The notes under the pieces were generated by a model that worked only from the letters and a program-made list of their open reading frames with translations, was not told where the DNA came from and did not search any database. A stretch of 33,306 nucleotides of DNA from an uncultured Oscillospiraceae bacterium. GTDB lineage: Bacteria; Bacillota; Clostridia; Oscillospirales; Oscillospiraceae. The translations under genes were made by a program, and so were the position numbers. Where the stretch lies: positions 1 to 33,306 of the forward strand of contig CAAEOT010000043.1 in assembly GCA_900757655.1 (NCBI GenBank), read 5' to 3'. Below, piece after piece: positions 8,000 through 16,272 of this stretch; position 1 is the stretch's first letter; the number at the start of each line of letters is the position of its first letter.

Positions 8000-10900
8000 T
8001 TACTTGATCGTCAGCAGCAGCTCGCCGGCCTTGACCGACTGGCTGGGCTTGACAAAGACTTCGTCGATCGTGCCGTCCATGCGGGCGACGACGCTCGTCT
8101 CCATCTTCATGGCCTCGATCACGGCGAGCACGTCGTTGACCTTGACCTGATCGCCGGGCTTGACGTTGACCTTGGACACCATGCCCGGGATGGACGCGCC
8201 GGCCTGGCTCTTGTCGTTCGGGTCGGCCATGACGACGGTCTTGGCCGTGTCGGTCGCGGTCGGGTCGGGCACGGCGACCTCGCGGCGCATGCCGTTGAGC
8301 TCAAACTGCACGTTGCGCGTGCCGTCATCGTTGCGGTCGCCGAGGCCGATGTACTTGATCATGAGGGTCTTGCCGTCCTCGATGTTGATCTTGTTCATCT
8401 CGCCGACGGCCATGCCGTTGAAGAAAACATGGCTGCCCATGCGCATGATGTAGCCGTACTCCTTGCGGTGGCTGATGAATTCCTCATAGACCTTCGGGTA
8501 CATGGCGTAGGAGATGAGGGAGCGCGGCTCCTCGTAGTTCGGGTAGAACTTGACGATCTCGCGGCGCAGCTGATCCCAGTCGACGGGCGGCAGCAGGTCG
8601 CCGGGGCGGCCGGTGATGGGTTTCTCGCCCTTGAGCACGACGCGCTGCAGATCCTTCGGGAAGCCGCAGGGCGGCTGGCCCATCATGCCCTTGAAGTAGC
8701 TCACGACGCTGTCGGGGAAGGCAAGGTGCTCGCCCTTTTCGACGATGTTCTCGGGCGTGAGGTCGTTTTGCACCATGAAGATCGCGAGGTCGCCGACCAT
8801 CTTGGACGACGGCGTGACCTTGATGATGTCGCCGAGCATGAGGTTGACGGTGCGGTACATCTCCTTGACCTCCGCGAAGCGGTGGCCGAGGCCGAGCGAC
8901 TCGACCTGCGGCTGCAGGTTCGTGTACTGGCCGCCGGGGATCTCGTAGCGGTAGATATCGGTGACGGGGACCTTGAGGCCCTTGTCGAAGCTCTCGTAGC
9001 GCAGGCGCACGTCGGCCCAGTAATCGGCCAGCTCCTGCAGGCGCTGCGGGTCAAAGCCGGTGTCGCGCTCCTGACCGCGCAGGGACTCGACGACGGCGTT
9101 CATCGACGGCTGGCTCGTGAGGTTCGCGAGCGGGCCGATGGCGGTATCGACCACGTCCACGCCGGCCTCGGCCGCCATGAGATAGGTCGCGATCTGGTTG
9201 TCGGTGGTGTTGTGCGTGTGCAGGTGGATGGGGATGCCGATCTCCTGCTTGAGGGTGCTCACGAGCTTCTTGGCCGCGTAGGGCTTGAGCAGGCCGGACA
9301 TATCCTTGATGGCCAGCATGTGGGCGCCGCGGCGCTCGAGCTCCTTGGCGAAGTTGACGTAGTACTCGAGCGTGTAGCGGTCGCGCGTCGGGTCGAGGAT
9401 GTCGCCGGTGTAGCACACGGTGCCCTCGAGGAACTTGCCCTGACGCAGAACCTCGTCCATGGCGGTCTCCATGTTCGGCATCCAGTTGAGCGAGTCGAAC
9501 ACGCGGAACACGTCGATGCCCTCGCGGGCGGACTCGGCGATGAAGGCGCGCACGAGGTTGTCCGGATAGCTCGCGTAGCCGACGAGGTTCGAGCCGCGCA
9601 GCAGCATCTGGAACGGGATGTTCGGGATCTTCTCGCGCAGCATCTCCAGGCGCTCCCACGGGGACTCGTGCAGGAAGCGGTAGGCGGTGTCGAACGTCGC
9701 GCCGCCCCACATCTCGAGCGAGAAGCAGTCGGCGAGGATGTCGGCCGTGCCGTCGGCGCCCTTGAGCATGTCGCGGGTGCGCAGACGGGTGCTCAGCAGG
9801 GACTGGTGCGCGTCGCGCATCGTCGTGTCGGTGATGAGCAGCTTCTTCTGGCCGAGGACCCAGTCCTTGACGGCCTCGGGGCCGTCGGTGTCGAGCAGAA
9901 GCTTGAGGCCGTCCTGCTTCGAGATCTCGCGCTGCGCCTTCGGGAAGCGCGGCGTGTCGTACTGGTGGCGCTCGGCGTCGGGATTGTTGACCTGGATGTT
10001 GGCGATGTATTTGAGCACGCGGGTCGCGCGGTCGCGCGATTCGGTGAACTCGAACAGCTCCGGCGTCTCGTCGATGAACTTCGTGTGGCACTTGCCGGCG
10101 ATGAACGTCGGGTGCGTGAGGATGTTCGTCACGAACGGGATGTTCGTCTTCACGCCGCGCACGTGCTCTTCATTGATGGCGCGGGTGGCCTTGCGGCAGA
10201 CGGCGGGGAAGGTGCAGTCCCAGCTCGTGACCTTGACGAGCAGGGAGTCGTAGTACGGCGAGATGACCGAGCCCGTGCCGACGTTGCCGCCGTCGAGACG
10301 CACGCCGAAGCCGCCGCCGGAGCGGTAGGCCTCGATCTTGCCGTTGTCGGGCGCGAAGTTGTTGGCCGGGTCCTCGGTGGTCACGCGGCACTGGATGGCA
10401 TAGCCGTTGACCTTGAGGTCGTCCTGGTTGCCGAGACCGATCTCCGGGTGGCTGATCGGCTGACCCTCGGCGATGAGGATCTGCGCGCGCACGAGGTCGA
10501 TGTTCGTGACCATCTCGGTGACGGTGTGCTCGACCTGGATGCGGGGGTTCATCTCGATGAAGTAGTGGTTGCCGTCGCGGTCGACGAGGAACTCCACCGT
10601 GCCGGCGTTGACATAGCCGACGGCCTCGGCGATCTTCACGGCGTCGGCGTGCAGCTGCTCGCGGATGCTCTCGGGCACGCTCCACGCGGGCGCGAACTCG
10701 ACGACCTTCTGGTAGCGGCGCTGCAGCGAGCAGTCGCGCTCGCCGAGGTGGCGCACGTTGCCGTACTGGTCGGCGAGGATCTGCACCTCGATGTGCTTGG
10801 GCTGCACGAGGTACTTCTCGATGAAGATGTCGTCATTGCCGAAGGCCTTGCGCGCCTCGCTCTTGACGAGCTCGAACGCGGGGATGACGTCCTCGGGCAT

Positions 10901-11431
10901 CTCGCACAGGCGCATGCCGCGGCCGCCGCCGCCGGCCGCCGCCTTGAGGATGACGGGGAAGCCGAAGCTGATGGCCTTCTCGAGCGCTTCCTGCCCATCG
11001 CGCAGGGGCTCGGAGCAGCCGGGGATGACCGGCACGCCGCACTCCATGGCGATCTGCTTGGCCGAGAGCTTGTCGCCCATCTTGCCGAGCACGTCGCTCG
11101 GGGGGCCGATGAACGTGATGCCGGCCGCTTCGCAGGCGCGGGCGAAGTCCGCGTTTTCGGACAGGAAGCCGTAGCCCGGGTGGATGGCATCGACGCCGCG
11201 GCGCTTGGCCAGGTCGATGATCTCGGGAATGTCGAGATACGCGCCCAGGGGGCTCTTGTTCTCGCCGACGAGGTAGGCCTCATCGGCACGGGTGCGGAAC
11301 ATACTCAGTTCGTCTTCCTTGGAGTACATGGCCACGGTGTGGATGCCGAGGTCGTAGCACGCGCGGAAGATACGCACCGCGATCTCGCCGCGGTTGGCGG
11401 CAAGGACCTTGTTGAAAACTCTTTCTGACAC
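8000..11431 (-). CDS. pyc: pyruvate carboxylase
   Basis: Biotin-dependent, single-chain pyruvate carboxylase of 1143 residues, the usual full length. It makes oxaloacetate from pyruvate, bicarbonate and ATP. Domains in order: biotin carboxylase (about 1-450) with the glycine-rich ATP loop AAAGGGGRGMRL and the MNPRIQVEHTVTE stretch; carboxyltransferase (about 525-800) opening with DTTMRDAHQSLLSTR; the PYC-specific linker; and a C-terminal biotinyl domain with biotin-acceptor Lys1109 in EAMKMETS. The GTG at 11431 follows AAAGGAG by 8 bases; upstream codons in frame are GC-rich leader without protein character. Single-gene transcript with its own promoter, structured leader and terminator. It likely supplies oxaloacetate for the reductive C4 branch and amino-acid synthesis. 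Confidence 0.97.
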   Translation of the reverse strand: MSERVFNKVLAANRGEIAVRIFRACYDLGIHTVAMYSKEDELSMFRTRADEAYLVGENKSPLGAYLDIPEIIDLAKRRGVDAIHPGYGFLSENADFARACEAAGITFIGPPSDVLGKMGDKLSAKQIAMECGVPVIPGCSEPLRDGQEALEKAISFGFPVILKAAAGGGGRGMRLCEMPEDVIPAFELVKSEARKAFGNDDIFIEKYLVQPKHIEVQILADQYGNVRHLGERDCSLQRRYQKVVEFAPAWSVPESIREQLHADAVKIAEAVGYVNAGTVEFLVDRDGNHYFIEMNPRIQVEHTVTEMVTNIDLVRAQILIAEGQPISHPEIGLGNQDDLKVNGYAIQCRVTTEDPANNFAPDNGKIEAYRSGGGFGVRLDGGNVGTGSVISPYYDSLLVKVTSWDCTFPAVCRKATRAINEEHVRGVKTNIPFVTNILTHPTFIAGKCHTKFIDETPELFEFTESRDRATRVLKYIANIQVNNPDAERHQYDTPRFPKAQREISKQDGLKLLLDTDGPEAVKDWVLGQKKLLITDTTMRDAHQSLLSTRLRTRDMLKGADGTADILADCFSLEMWGGATFDTAYRFLHESPWERLEMLREKIPNIPFQMLLRGSNLVGYASYPDNLVRAFIAESAREGIDVFRVFDSLNWMPNMETAMDEVLRQGKFLEGTVCYTGDILDPTRDRYTLEYYVNFAKELERRGAHMLAIKDMSGLLKPYAAKKLVSTLKQEIGIPIHLHTHNTTDNQIATYLMAAEAGVDVVDTAIGPLANLTSQPSMNAVVESLRGQERDTGFDPQRLQELADYWADVRLRYESFDKGLKVPVTDIYRYEIPGGQYTNLQPQVESLGLGHRFAEVKEMYRTVNLMLGDIIKVTPSSKMVGDLAIFMVQNDLTPENIVEKGEHLAFPDSVVSYFKGMMGQPPCGFPKDLQRVVLKGEKPITGRPGDLLPPVDWDQLRREIVKFYPNYEEPRSLISYAMYPKVYEEFISHRKEYGYIMRMGSHVFFNGMAVGEMNKINIEDGKTLMIKYIGLGDRNDDGTRNVQFELNGMRREVAVPDPTATDTAKTVVMADPNDKSQAGASIPGMVSKVNVKPGDQVKVNDVLAVIEAMKMETSVVARMDGTIDEVFVKPSQSVKAGELLLTIK

Positions 11432-11450
11432 GGTCGTGTCTCCTTTCTGA

Positions 11451-11515
11451 CTGCGGCGGGGCCGCAGAGATGGGGGCGGCAGCGGCGCGCGGGGGGGAAT
11501 CCGGCACGCTGCCAA
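11451..11515 (-). other. structured 5' leader of pyc
   Basis: The leader between the promoter and the ribosome site contains CTGCGGC/GCCGCAG with a 3-base loop (11451-11467) immediately before the ribosome site, and a second possible stem GGCAGCG/CGCTGCC further upstream. It matches no riboswitch I recognise; these GC-rich stems may tune translation. Confidence 0.35.
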
Positions 11516-11522
11516 CGTCGGA

Positions 11523-11546
11523 ATTATATCATATATCAGTAACAAT
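11523..11546 (-). promoter_or_regulatory. promoter of pyc
   Basis: On the minus strand a perfect TATAAT (11523-11528) preceded by TGA, i.e. an extended -10. The -35 region at 17 bases spacing is poor (TTTCTA). The surrounding 60 bases are strongly AT-rich against a GC-rich background. Confidence 0.6.
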
Positions 11547-11640
11547 AGAAATAAAATTTTTAAATTTTGGCGAGTTTAAAATCTAACAAATGCGCCCGGC
11601 GCGTAATTTACACGCAATTCTTTTCTCGGGACGCGAAATG

Positions 11641-11649
11641 TGGTACAAT
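11641..11649 (+). promoter_or_regulatory. extended -10 promoter of thiN
   Basis: TGGTACAAT is an extended -10 about 35 bases before the TTG start; no clear -35 is visible. It rules out the in-frame ATGs at 11590 and 11638 as starts on this transcript. Confidence 0.5.
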
Positions 11650-11682
11650 AGCGGGCGAAAATTCAGGAAAGCTGGAATAAAT

Positions 11683-12339
11683 TTGGAAAACATCTGCTAC
11701 ATTGTCGGCGCGGCCAGTCTCGACGGCGTGCGCCTGAGCCCCCGGGCGGGGGATTACGTGATCGCGGCCGACGGCGGCTACCGCTCGCTGAAAGCGCGCG
11801 GCATCGAGCCGGACTTCGTCATGGGCGACTTTGACTCGCTCGGCTACCGGCCGGACCATCCGAACGTGGAGACGCACCCGGTCATGAAGGACGACACGGA
11901 CCTCGGCCTCGCCGTGCGCTGGGCGCTGGCGCACGGCCACCGGCGGTTCGTGATCGCGGGCGCGCTCGGCGGCCGCCTCGACCAGACGATCGCGAGCCTG
12001 CAGACGCTGCGCGGCCTCACGGACGCGGGCGCGCAGGGCTGGCTCATCGGCTGCGGCTGGGTGGTCACGGCGGTGCAAAACGGCACGCTGACCTTTCCCG
12101 CTGGTATGGAGGGCACGGTGTCCGTGTTCAGCAGCGGCGATGCCGCGCGCGGCGTCACGCTGCGCGGCCTGCTCTATGAGATCACGGACGCGGAGCTGCG
12201 CTGCGCCATGCCGCTCGGCGTGAGCAATTCCTTCACCGGCGCGGCGGCCACGGTGCGCGTCACGGACGGCACGGTCTTTGTCCTCTGGCAGGGCGACGCG
12301 CTGCCGGACGGGCTGGAGGTGCGCCATGGAGCGGATTGA
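11683..12339 (+). CDS. thiN: thiamine pyrophosphokinase
   Basis: Transfers pyrophosphate from ATP to thiamine, giving thiamine diphosphate, the cofactor needed for example by the phosphoketolase in this window. The 218-residue protein has the family motifs ADGGYRSL, EPDFVMGDFDSLG with its acidic metal-binding residues, and DDTDLGLAV, then the C-terminal beta-sandwich half. Length matches bacterial TPKs. The start is TTG at 11683, which follows the -10 element and gives the expected N-terminus; the ribosome site (GGAAAG at 11666) is weak and 11 bases away. The 3' end overlaps the next gene by 14 bases, so the two are co-transcribed. No TPP riboswitch was recognised. Confidence 0.9.
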   Translation: MENICYIVGAASLDGVRLSPRAGDYVIAADGGYRSLKARGIEPDFVMGDFDSLGYRPDHPNVETHPVMKDDTDLGLAVRWALAHGHRRFVIAGALGGRLDQTIASLQTLRGLTDAGAQGWLIGCGWVVTAVQNGTLTFPAGMEGTVSVFSSGDAARGVTLRGLLYEITDAELRCAMPLGVSNSFTGAAATVRVTDGTVFVLWQGDALPDGLEVRHGAD

Positions 12340-13183
12340 CCTGCACACGCACACGCTCGCGTCCGACGGGTCGGACGCGCCGGCTGACGTGGTGTGCAAG
12401 GCGGCGGCGCTCGGTCTGCGGGCCGTGGCCGTCACGGACCACGACACGTTTGCCGGCCTGCCCGAGGCACTTGCGGCGGGCGCGGCGTGCGGCATCGAGG
12501 TCGTGCCCGGGGTGGAGCTGTCCACCGTCTGGGGCGGCGAGGAGGTGCACCTGCTCGGCTACTTCATGGACACGGAGGATACCGCCCTGCGCGCGCTCAT
12601 GACCCGCGCGACCGACGAGCGCAACGCCCGCAACGAGACCATGGTGCAGCGCCTGCACGACGCGGGCTACCCCATCACGATGGCCGACCTGCACGCGGCC
12701 TTCCCGGGGCAGACGGTGCTCGGCCGGCCGCACATCGCGGCGCTGCTCGTGCAGCGCGGGTGCATCGCGTCGGTGCCGGACGGCATGCGTGGCCTGCTTG
12801 GCCGGGGGAAGGAATTTTATGTCCCGCGCTACAACGTCCCGCTGGAGGATTTCATCCGCGCCCTGCGCGCGGCGGGCGGCGTGCCGGTCGTGGCGCACAT
12901 CTTCAAGTACCGCTTCGACGATGCGCAGCGCACCGCCATGCTCTCTGCTGCTGCGGACGCCGGGGCCCTCGGCGTCGAGGTGCGCTACACGACCTACACG
13001 CCCGAGCAGACGGCGAGCGCGCAGGCGCTGGCCGAGCGCTTCGGCCTCGCGCCCTCCGGCGGCTCGGACTACCACGGTCTGCGCAAGCCGGACATTGCCC
13101 TCGGCTCCGGCCGGGGCGGGCTGCGCGTGCCGTATGCCTGGCTCGCCGGGCTGAAAACCCTTGCCGCGCGCGGCCGGGTGTGA
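12326..13183 (+). CDS. PHP-domain phosphoesterase (RNase AM / nucleoside 3',5'-bisphosphatase-like)
   Basis: Polymerase-and-histidinol-phosphatase family metallo-phosphoesterase, 285 residues. Metal-binding motifs are visible: DLHTHT near the N-terminus (His7, His9), ASDGSD, VTDHDT, PGVELST, and a C-terminal GGSDYHG. Relatives such as E. coli YciV/RNase AM hydrolyse 3',5'-nucleoside bisphosphates or trim RNA 5' ends; which substrate applies here is not determined by sequence alone. The ATG at 12326 lies inside the end of thiN with GGAGGT 6 bases upstream, so it is probably translationally coupled. Its own stop codon overlaps the -10 element of the next gene. Confidence 0.88.
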   Translation: MERIDLHTHTLASDGSDAPADVVCKAAALGLRAVAVTDHDTFAGLPEALAAGAACGIEVVPGVELSTVWGGEEVHLLGYFMDTEDTALRALMTRATDERNARNETMVQRLHDAGYPITMADLHAAFPGQTVLGRPHIAALLVQRGCIASVPDGMRGLLGRGKEFYVPRYNVPLEDFIRALRAAGGVPVVAHIFKYRFDDAQRTAMLSAAADAGALGVEVRYTTYTPEQTASAQALAERFGLAPSGGSDYHGLRKPDIALGSGRGGLRVPYAWLAGLKTLAARGRV

Positions 13184-13189
13184 TAAACT
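13161..13189 (+). promoter_or_regulatory. promoter of the TIR-LRR gene
   Basis: TTGCCG (13161-13166), 17 bases, then TAAACT (13184-13189) preceded by TGA. It lies across the end of the PHP gene and gives the TIR gene its own start, in addition to read-through from thiN. Confidence 0.45.
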
Positions 13190-13233
13190 GACAAAATCCA
13201 GTCAATTTTTGAAATTTTTCCGGAGGTGATTCC

Positions 13234-14835
13234 TTGAAAACACTTCTGCGCCCCTATGAGGGGACCCTGCCGTATCTCTTCGTCAGCTACGCGCACGCGA
13301 ACGACGCGGCCGTGCTGGAGATCATCAGCACGCTGCAGGCGCGCGGTTTCCGCGTCTGGTATGACGAGGGCATCGAGGCCGGCAGCGAGTGGCCGGAGAG
13401 CATCGCGTCGCATCTCGAGCGCGCGCAGCTCGTGCTGGCGTTCTTGTCCCCGGCGTACCTGCGTTCGGACAACTGCCGCAAGGAGATGCACTATGCTCTG
13501 ACGAAGAAAAAACCGGTCATCAACGTCTACCTTGAACAGACGGAGCTCTCTCCGGGCATGGAAATGCAGATCGGCAACCTCTTCGCGCTCATGAAGTACA
13601 CCTACCCGAGCGAGGCGTATTTCTATGACAAGCTCTTCGGGGCCGAGCTGCTCGACGCGGACAAGTTCGCGGGCGAGCCGCCGGAGCTGCCGGACGTCCC
13701 GGCGCCGGAGCCGCCGCGCGCGAAGAAAGAGAAAGAGAAAAAGCCCAAAGCCGAAAAGCCCCGCCGGGAAAAGCCCGCCAAAGCGCCGAAGCCGGAGCGC
13801 CCGAAGAAAAAGCGCCGCGGTCTCGCGGCGGCGATCATCGCCGTCGTGCTCGTCGGCTGTCTGATTGCGGCCGGCATTGTCGGCCACTTCACGGGGCTGC
13901 TCTACCGCTTCACGGCCAAGACCGTCGCGGTGCAGACGCTGCCGGACGACACGGTCGCCCAGTTTCAGAATCCGCTGCTCGAGCAGGCCGCGCGCGACTA
14001 TGCCGGCAAACCTGCGGGCGAGCTCACGGTCGCGGACCTCAAGGGGCTCACGGCGCTGTATGTCTGCGGCGACCGGTACTGGTTCGCCGCCCCGCAGCAG
14101 GGCGTGGACGCGGCGGCCGCCGGCGTCGAGACGGCGGAGATGACCGACCCCTCCGGCCAGAGCGTCACCGTGCGCCGCGGCGACATCCGCGACCTGTCCG
14201 ACCTCGCGTATTTCCCGAGCCTGACGGTGGTCTCGGTGCAGTTCCAGTCGCTGACCTCGCTCGAGAGCCTGCCCGCCTGCGGCGTGGAGGTGTTCGATGT
14301 CAGCGCCAACCGGCTCACGAGCCTGTCGGGCATCGAACAGCTGCCGAAGCTCACGGCCCTCACGGCCGACGGCAACGCCGTCACCGACCTGACCGGCCTC
14401 GGCCGCTGCCTGAACGTGCGGAAGCTGAGTCTCAACGGCGCAAACGTGTCGGACCTGTCCGAGCTGCGCGCGCTCACAAAGCTGCAGGACATCACGCTCT
14501 CGCACTGCACGCGCCGCGAGCTGCTGATCCCGCTGCACAAGTCCTCGCTCACGCGCGTCACGCTCGTGGACTGCGATCTGCGCGGCGATTTCTTCCACAG
14601 CTTCGACCGTGAGCGGGCGATCACGTCGCTCACGCTCATCCGCTGTGAGCTGGACAGCACATCCGGTCTGGAGGATTTCACCGGGCTGACGGAGCTGACG
14701 GTGCGCGGCGTTTCCGGGTCGCTGGACTGGTCGGCACTCGGCAGTCTGCCGCTGCAGACCGTCACGGCCGACGCCCTGCAGGCGGACGCCATCGCCGCCT
14801 CCGGCACCACGGCGACGGTCAAGGTCGCGGACTGA
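13234..14835 (+). CDS. membrane-anchored TIR-domain protein with leucine-rich repeats
   Basis: A 533-residue protein of unusual layout. Residues 12-140 form a TIR domain: FVSYAHAN, a BB-loop-like DEGIEAGSEW, and CRKE with Glu84 at the place of the catalytic glutamate of NADase TIRs (such as SARM1). A proline/lysine/glutamate-rich linker follows (about 148-195), then one transmembrane helix (about 197-217), then about 310 residues outside the membrane if the basic linker stays inside. Residues about 318-500 contain irregular leucine-rich repeats of about 22 residues (for example LSGIEQLPKLTALTADGN). This looks like a sensor outside and an enzyme or adaptor inside, the reverse order of an animal Toll receptor. 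The TTG at 13234 follows GGAGGTGAT, an almost ideal ribosome site. A terminator follows the gene. NAD cleavage and defence or signalling roles are inference. Confidence 0.88.
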   Translation: MKTLLRPYEGTLPYLFVSYAHANDAAVLEIISTLQARGFRVWYDEGIEAGSEWPESIASHLERAQLVLAFLSPAYLRSDNCRKEMHYALTKKKPVINVYLEQTELSPGMEMQIGNLFALMKYTYPSEAYFYDKLFGAELLDADKFAGEPPELPDVPAPEPPRAKKEKEKKPKAEKPRREKPAKAPKPERPKKKRRGLAAAIIAVVLVGCLIAAGIVGHFTGLLYRFTAKTVAVQTLPDDTVAQFQNPLLEQAARDYAGKPAGELTVADLKGLTALYVCGDRYWFAAPQQGVDAAAAGVETAEMTDPSGQSVTVRRGDIRDLSDLAYFPSLTVVSVQFQSLTSLESLPACGVEVFDVSANRLTSLSGIEQLPKLTALTADGNAVTDLTGLGRCLNVRKLSLNGANVSDLSELRALTKLQDITLSHCTRRELLIPLHKSSLTRVTLVDCDLRGDFFHSFDRERAITSLTLIRCELDSTSGLEDFTGLTELTVRGVSGSLDWSALGSLPLQTVTADALQADAIAASGTTATVKVAD

Positions 14836-14913
14836 ATGCCGGGTGCTCCGGCGGCCATCCGCGCCGCGGCCCGACCCGTTCGGCCCGCCGTGTGCGCGCC
14901 GGAAGGAAAAAGT

Positions 14914-14942
14914 ACCGGCCCTCCCGAATCGGGAGGGCCGGT
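14914..14942 (+). terminator. terminator after the TIR-LRR gene
   Basis: Perfect 14-base arms (14914-14927 and 14929-14942) followed by TTGCTTTTT, 78 bases after the stop codon. Confidence 0.85.
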
Positions 14943-14969
14943 TTGCTTTTTGTGACGTCCCGCGCCGCA

Positions 14970-14994
14970 AAGCCTTTCCCTGAGGGGAGGACTT
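14970..14994. repeat. degenerate unit of the CCTTCYCC/GGRGAAGG palindrome family
   Basis: AAGCCTTTCCC...GGGGAGGACTT is an imperfect palindrome with the same core as the units at 4264, 7891 and 24837. No T-tract. Confidence 0.45.
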
Positions 14995-15020
14995 CGGGAT
15001 TCCCGCACCCCACAAACGGA

Positions 15021-15060
15021 AAACGCCCCTGCCGGAACGGACAAACCGGCAGGGGCGTTT
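15021..15060. terminator. strong hairpin, possible bidirectional terminator
   Basis: Perfect 15-base arms (15021-15035 and 15046-15060) around a 10-base loop. Arms start with AAA and end with TTT. It has no plus-strand gene directly before it; on the minus strand it could end a transcript from the leftward promoter at 15188-15216. The 430-base gap 14836-15265 holds this, the terminator at 14914, one repeat unit and the promoters at 15169-15216; no convincing gene. Confidence 0.7.
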
Positions 15061-15168
15061 CCATAGGAGAAATGGAGTTGGAAAAAGGAATTATCATGTT
15101 GCTTGGGGGAGAAATTGCGTGCCAGTCAGCGGGCGGAGAGGTTCGTGTGCGGTCACGAAAATTCCCGC

Positions 15169-15197
15169 TTGCTATCTGACAGTGCCCATTATATAAT
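15169..15197 (+). promoter_or_regulatory. promoter of the LysR-family gene
   Basis: TTGCTA (15169-15174), 17 bases, perfect TATAAT (15192-15197). The -10 lies in the 12-base perfect palindrome CATTATATAATG (15187-15198). Confidence 0.65.
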
Positions 15198-15216
15198 GCC
15201 TTTATGGATAAGTAAA
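15188..15216 (-). promoter_or_regulatory. overlapping leftward promoter
   Basis: On the minus strand TTTACT (about 15211-15216), 17 bases, TATAAT (15188-15193), sharing the palindrome with the LysR promoter. No minus-strand gene lies to the left, so it could drive a short RNA of about 165 bases ending at the hairpin 15021-15060, or it may not be used. Confidence 0.35.
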
Positions 15217-15265
15217 GCAAATATTTCTGATAGTTAGATTAGCGTTTCTTATTTGTGAGGTGCTT

Positions 15266-16138
15266 ATGAACCGATACATCGCCTTCCTGAAGGTCTTTGA
15301 GCGCAACAGTTTTTCGGACGCGGCGCGCGATCTCGGCTATACGCAGTCGGCCGTCAGCCAGATGATCAAGTCGCTGGAGGAGGAGCTGGGCGTGACGCTG
15401 CTGGTGCGCTCGCGCTCGGGCGTGGCGCTCACCTACGAGGGCCGCCACCTGCTGCCGTACATCCGCGACACGGTCAACGCCTACCGCATGCTCCAGTCGC
15501 AGGCGGCGGGCTTCAGCGGGCTCGAGCAGGGCACGATCCGTCTCGGCACGTTCACGAGCGTGTCGAGCTTCCTGCTGCCGCCGGCTATGGAGCGCTTCCG
15601 GAGCCAGCACAGCGGCATCCGCTTCGAGCTCTATCAGGGCCTGTATTACGAGATCGAGGACTGGGTGCGCGAGGGCGTGGTCGACTTCGGCTTCACGGAC
15701 ATGTCGCGCACGACGCCGTTTGCATGCGAGCCGATCTATCGCGACACCATGCTCGCCGTCCTGCCCAAGGGCCACCCGCTGGGCGAGAACATTTTCATTC
15801 AGGTCGATGAGCTGGCGGCCGAGCCGTTCATCCTCCTCGAGGAGGGGCGCGGCGGCGGCTGCATCCGCGAGCTGCTCGCGCGCCACCCGCAGATCAATGT
15901 GCAGTACCGCGTGGCCGACGACTACACGATCCTGAACATGGTCGAGAGCCGGCTCGGCGTGTCCATCCTGCCGGAGGCCGTGCTGCGCCGCAGCGGCCAG
16001 CGGCTCACTGCGCGCCGGCTTTCTCCGGAGCTGCAGCGCACCATCGGCGTCATCTATAAGCAGAAGACCGGTCTGTCCACCGCCGGGCAGCTGTTTCTGA
16101 GCGAGCTCAAGGCATCCAGACCCGCGCCGCACGGCTGA
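15266..16138 (+). CDS. LysR-family transcriptional regulator
   Basis: DNA-binding regulator of 290 residues, normal LysR length. The N-terminal winged helix-turn-helix (about 1-60) contains the characteristic SFSDAARDLGYTQSAVSQMIKSLEEELG. The rest is a substrate-binding-like effector domain with the usual GTIRLGTFTSVSSFLLP opening. The ATG at 15266 follows GTGAGG by 5 bases; a GTG two codons earlier overlaps the ribosome site and is less likely. LysR proteins usually control a divergent neighbour, but no divergent protein gene is present; targets may be the DUF554 gene downstream or itself through the palindrome at 15187. Effector cannot be predicted. Confidence 0.92.
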   Translation: MNRYIAFLKVFERNSFSDAARDLGYTQSAVSQMIKSLEEELGVTLLVRSRSGVALTYEGRHLLPYIRDTVNAYRMLQSQAAGFSGLEQGTIRLGTFTSVSSFLLPPAMERFRSQHSGIRFELYQGLYYEIEDWVREGVVDFGFTDMSRTTPFACEPIYRDTMLAVLPKGHPLGENIFIQVDELAAEPFILLEEGRGGGCIRELLARHPQINVQYRVADDYTILNMVESRLGVSILPEAVLRRSGQRLTARRLSPELQRTIGVIYKQKTGLSTAGQLFLSELKASRPAPHG

Positions 16139-16156
16139 ATCCGCCGCATTTGGGTG

Positions 16157-16185
16157 TTTACACTGCCGGGCGGTTGTGCTATCGT
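16157..16185 (+). promoter_or_regulatory. promoter of the DUF554 gene
   Basis: TTTACA (16157-16162), 17 bases, TATCGT (16180-16185) preceded by TGC. It leaves a leader of about 80 bases that includes the AT palindrome TATTTAAATA at 16231-16240. Confidence 0.5.
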
Positions 16186-16272
16186 AGAGCGGTAACATTT
16201 CATGGCGCGCCGTGACCGTGTGGTATACCTTATTTAAATATGGCGGACGCGGCGGGAAGGAGCGGATCATTC

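Noticed and set aside
7973..11428. Open frame of about 1150 codons on the plus strand opposite pyc
   Set aside because: It mirrors the pyc frame, is rich in Ala, Arg, Asp, Val and His as expected from the complement of a GC-rich gene, and has no motif. Similar long antisense frames opposite xfp, nfnB, the flavoprotein genes, the ABC exporter and the TIR gene were dropped for the same reason.
11432..11682. TPP riboswitch before thiN
   Set aside because: The transcript leader from the -10 at 11644 to the start at 11683 is far too short and lacks THI-box sequence.
15072..15179. Possible 35-residue plus-strand peptide after the hairpin at 15021-15060
   Set aside because: The AGGAG is only 2 bases from the ATG, the frame lies between a terminator and the LysR promoter with no promoter of its own, and it has no recognisable feature.
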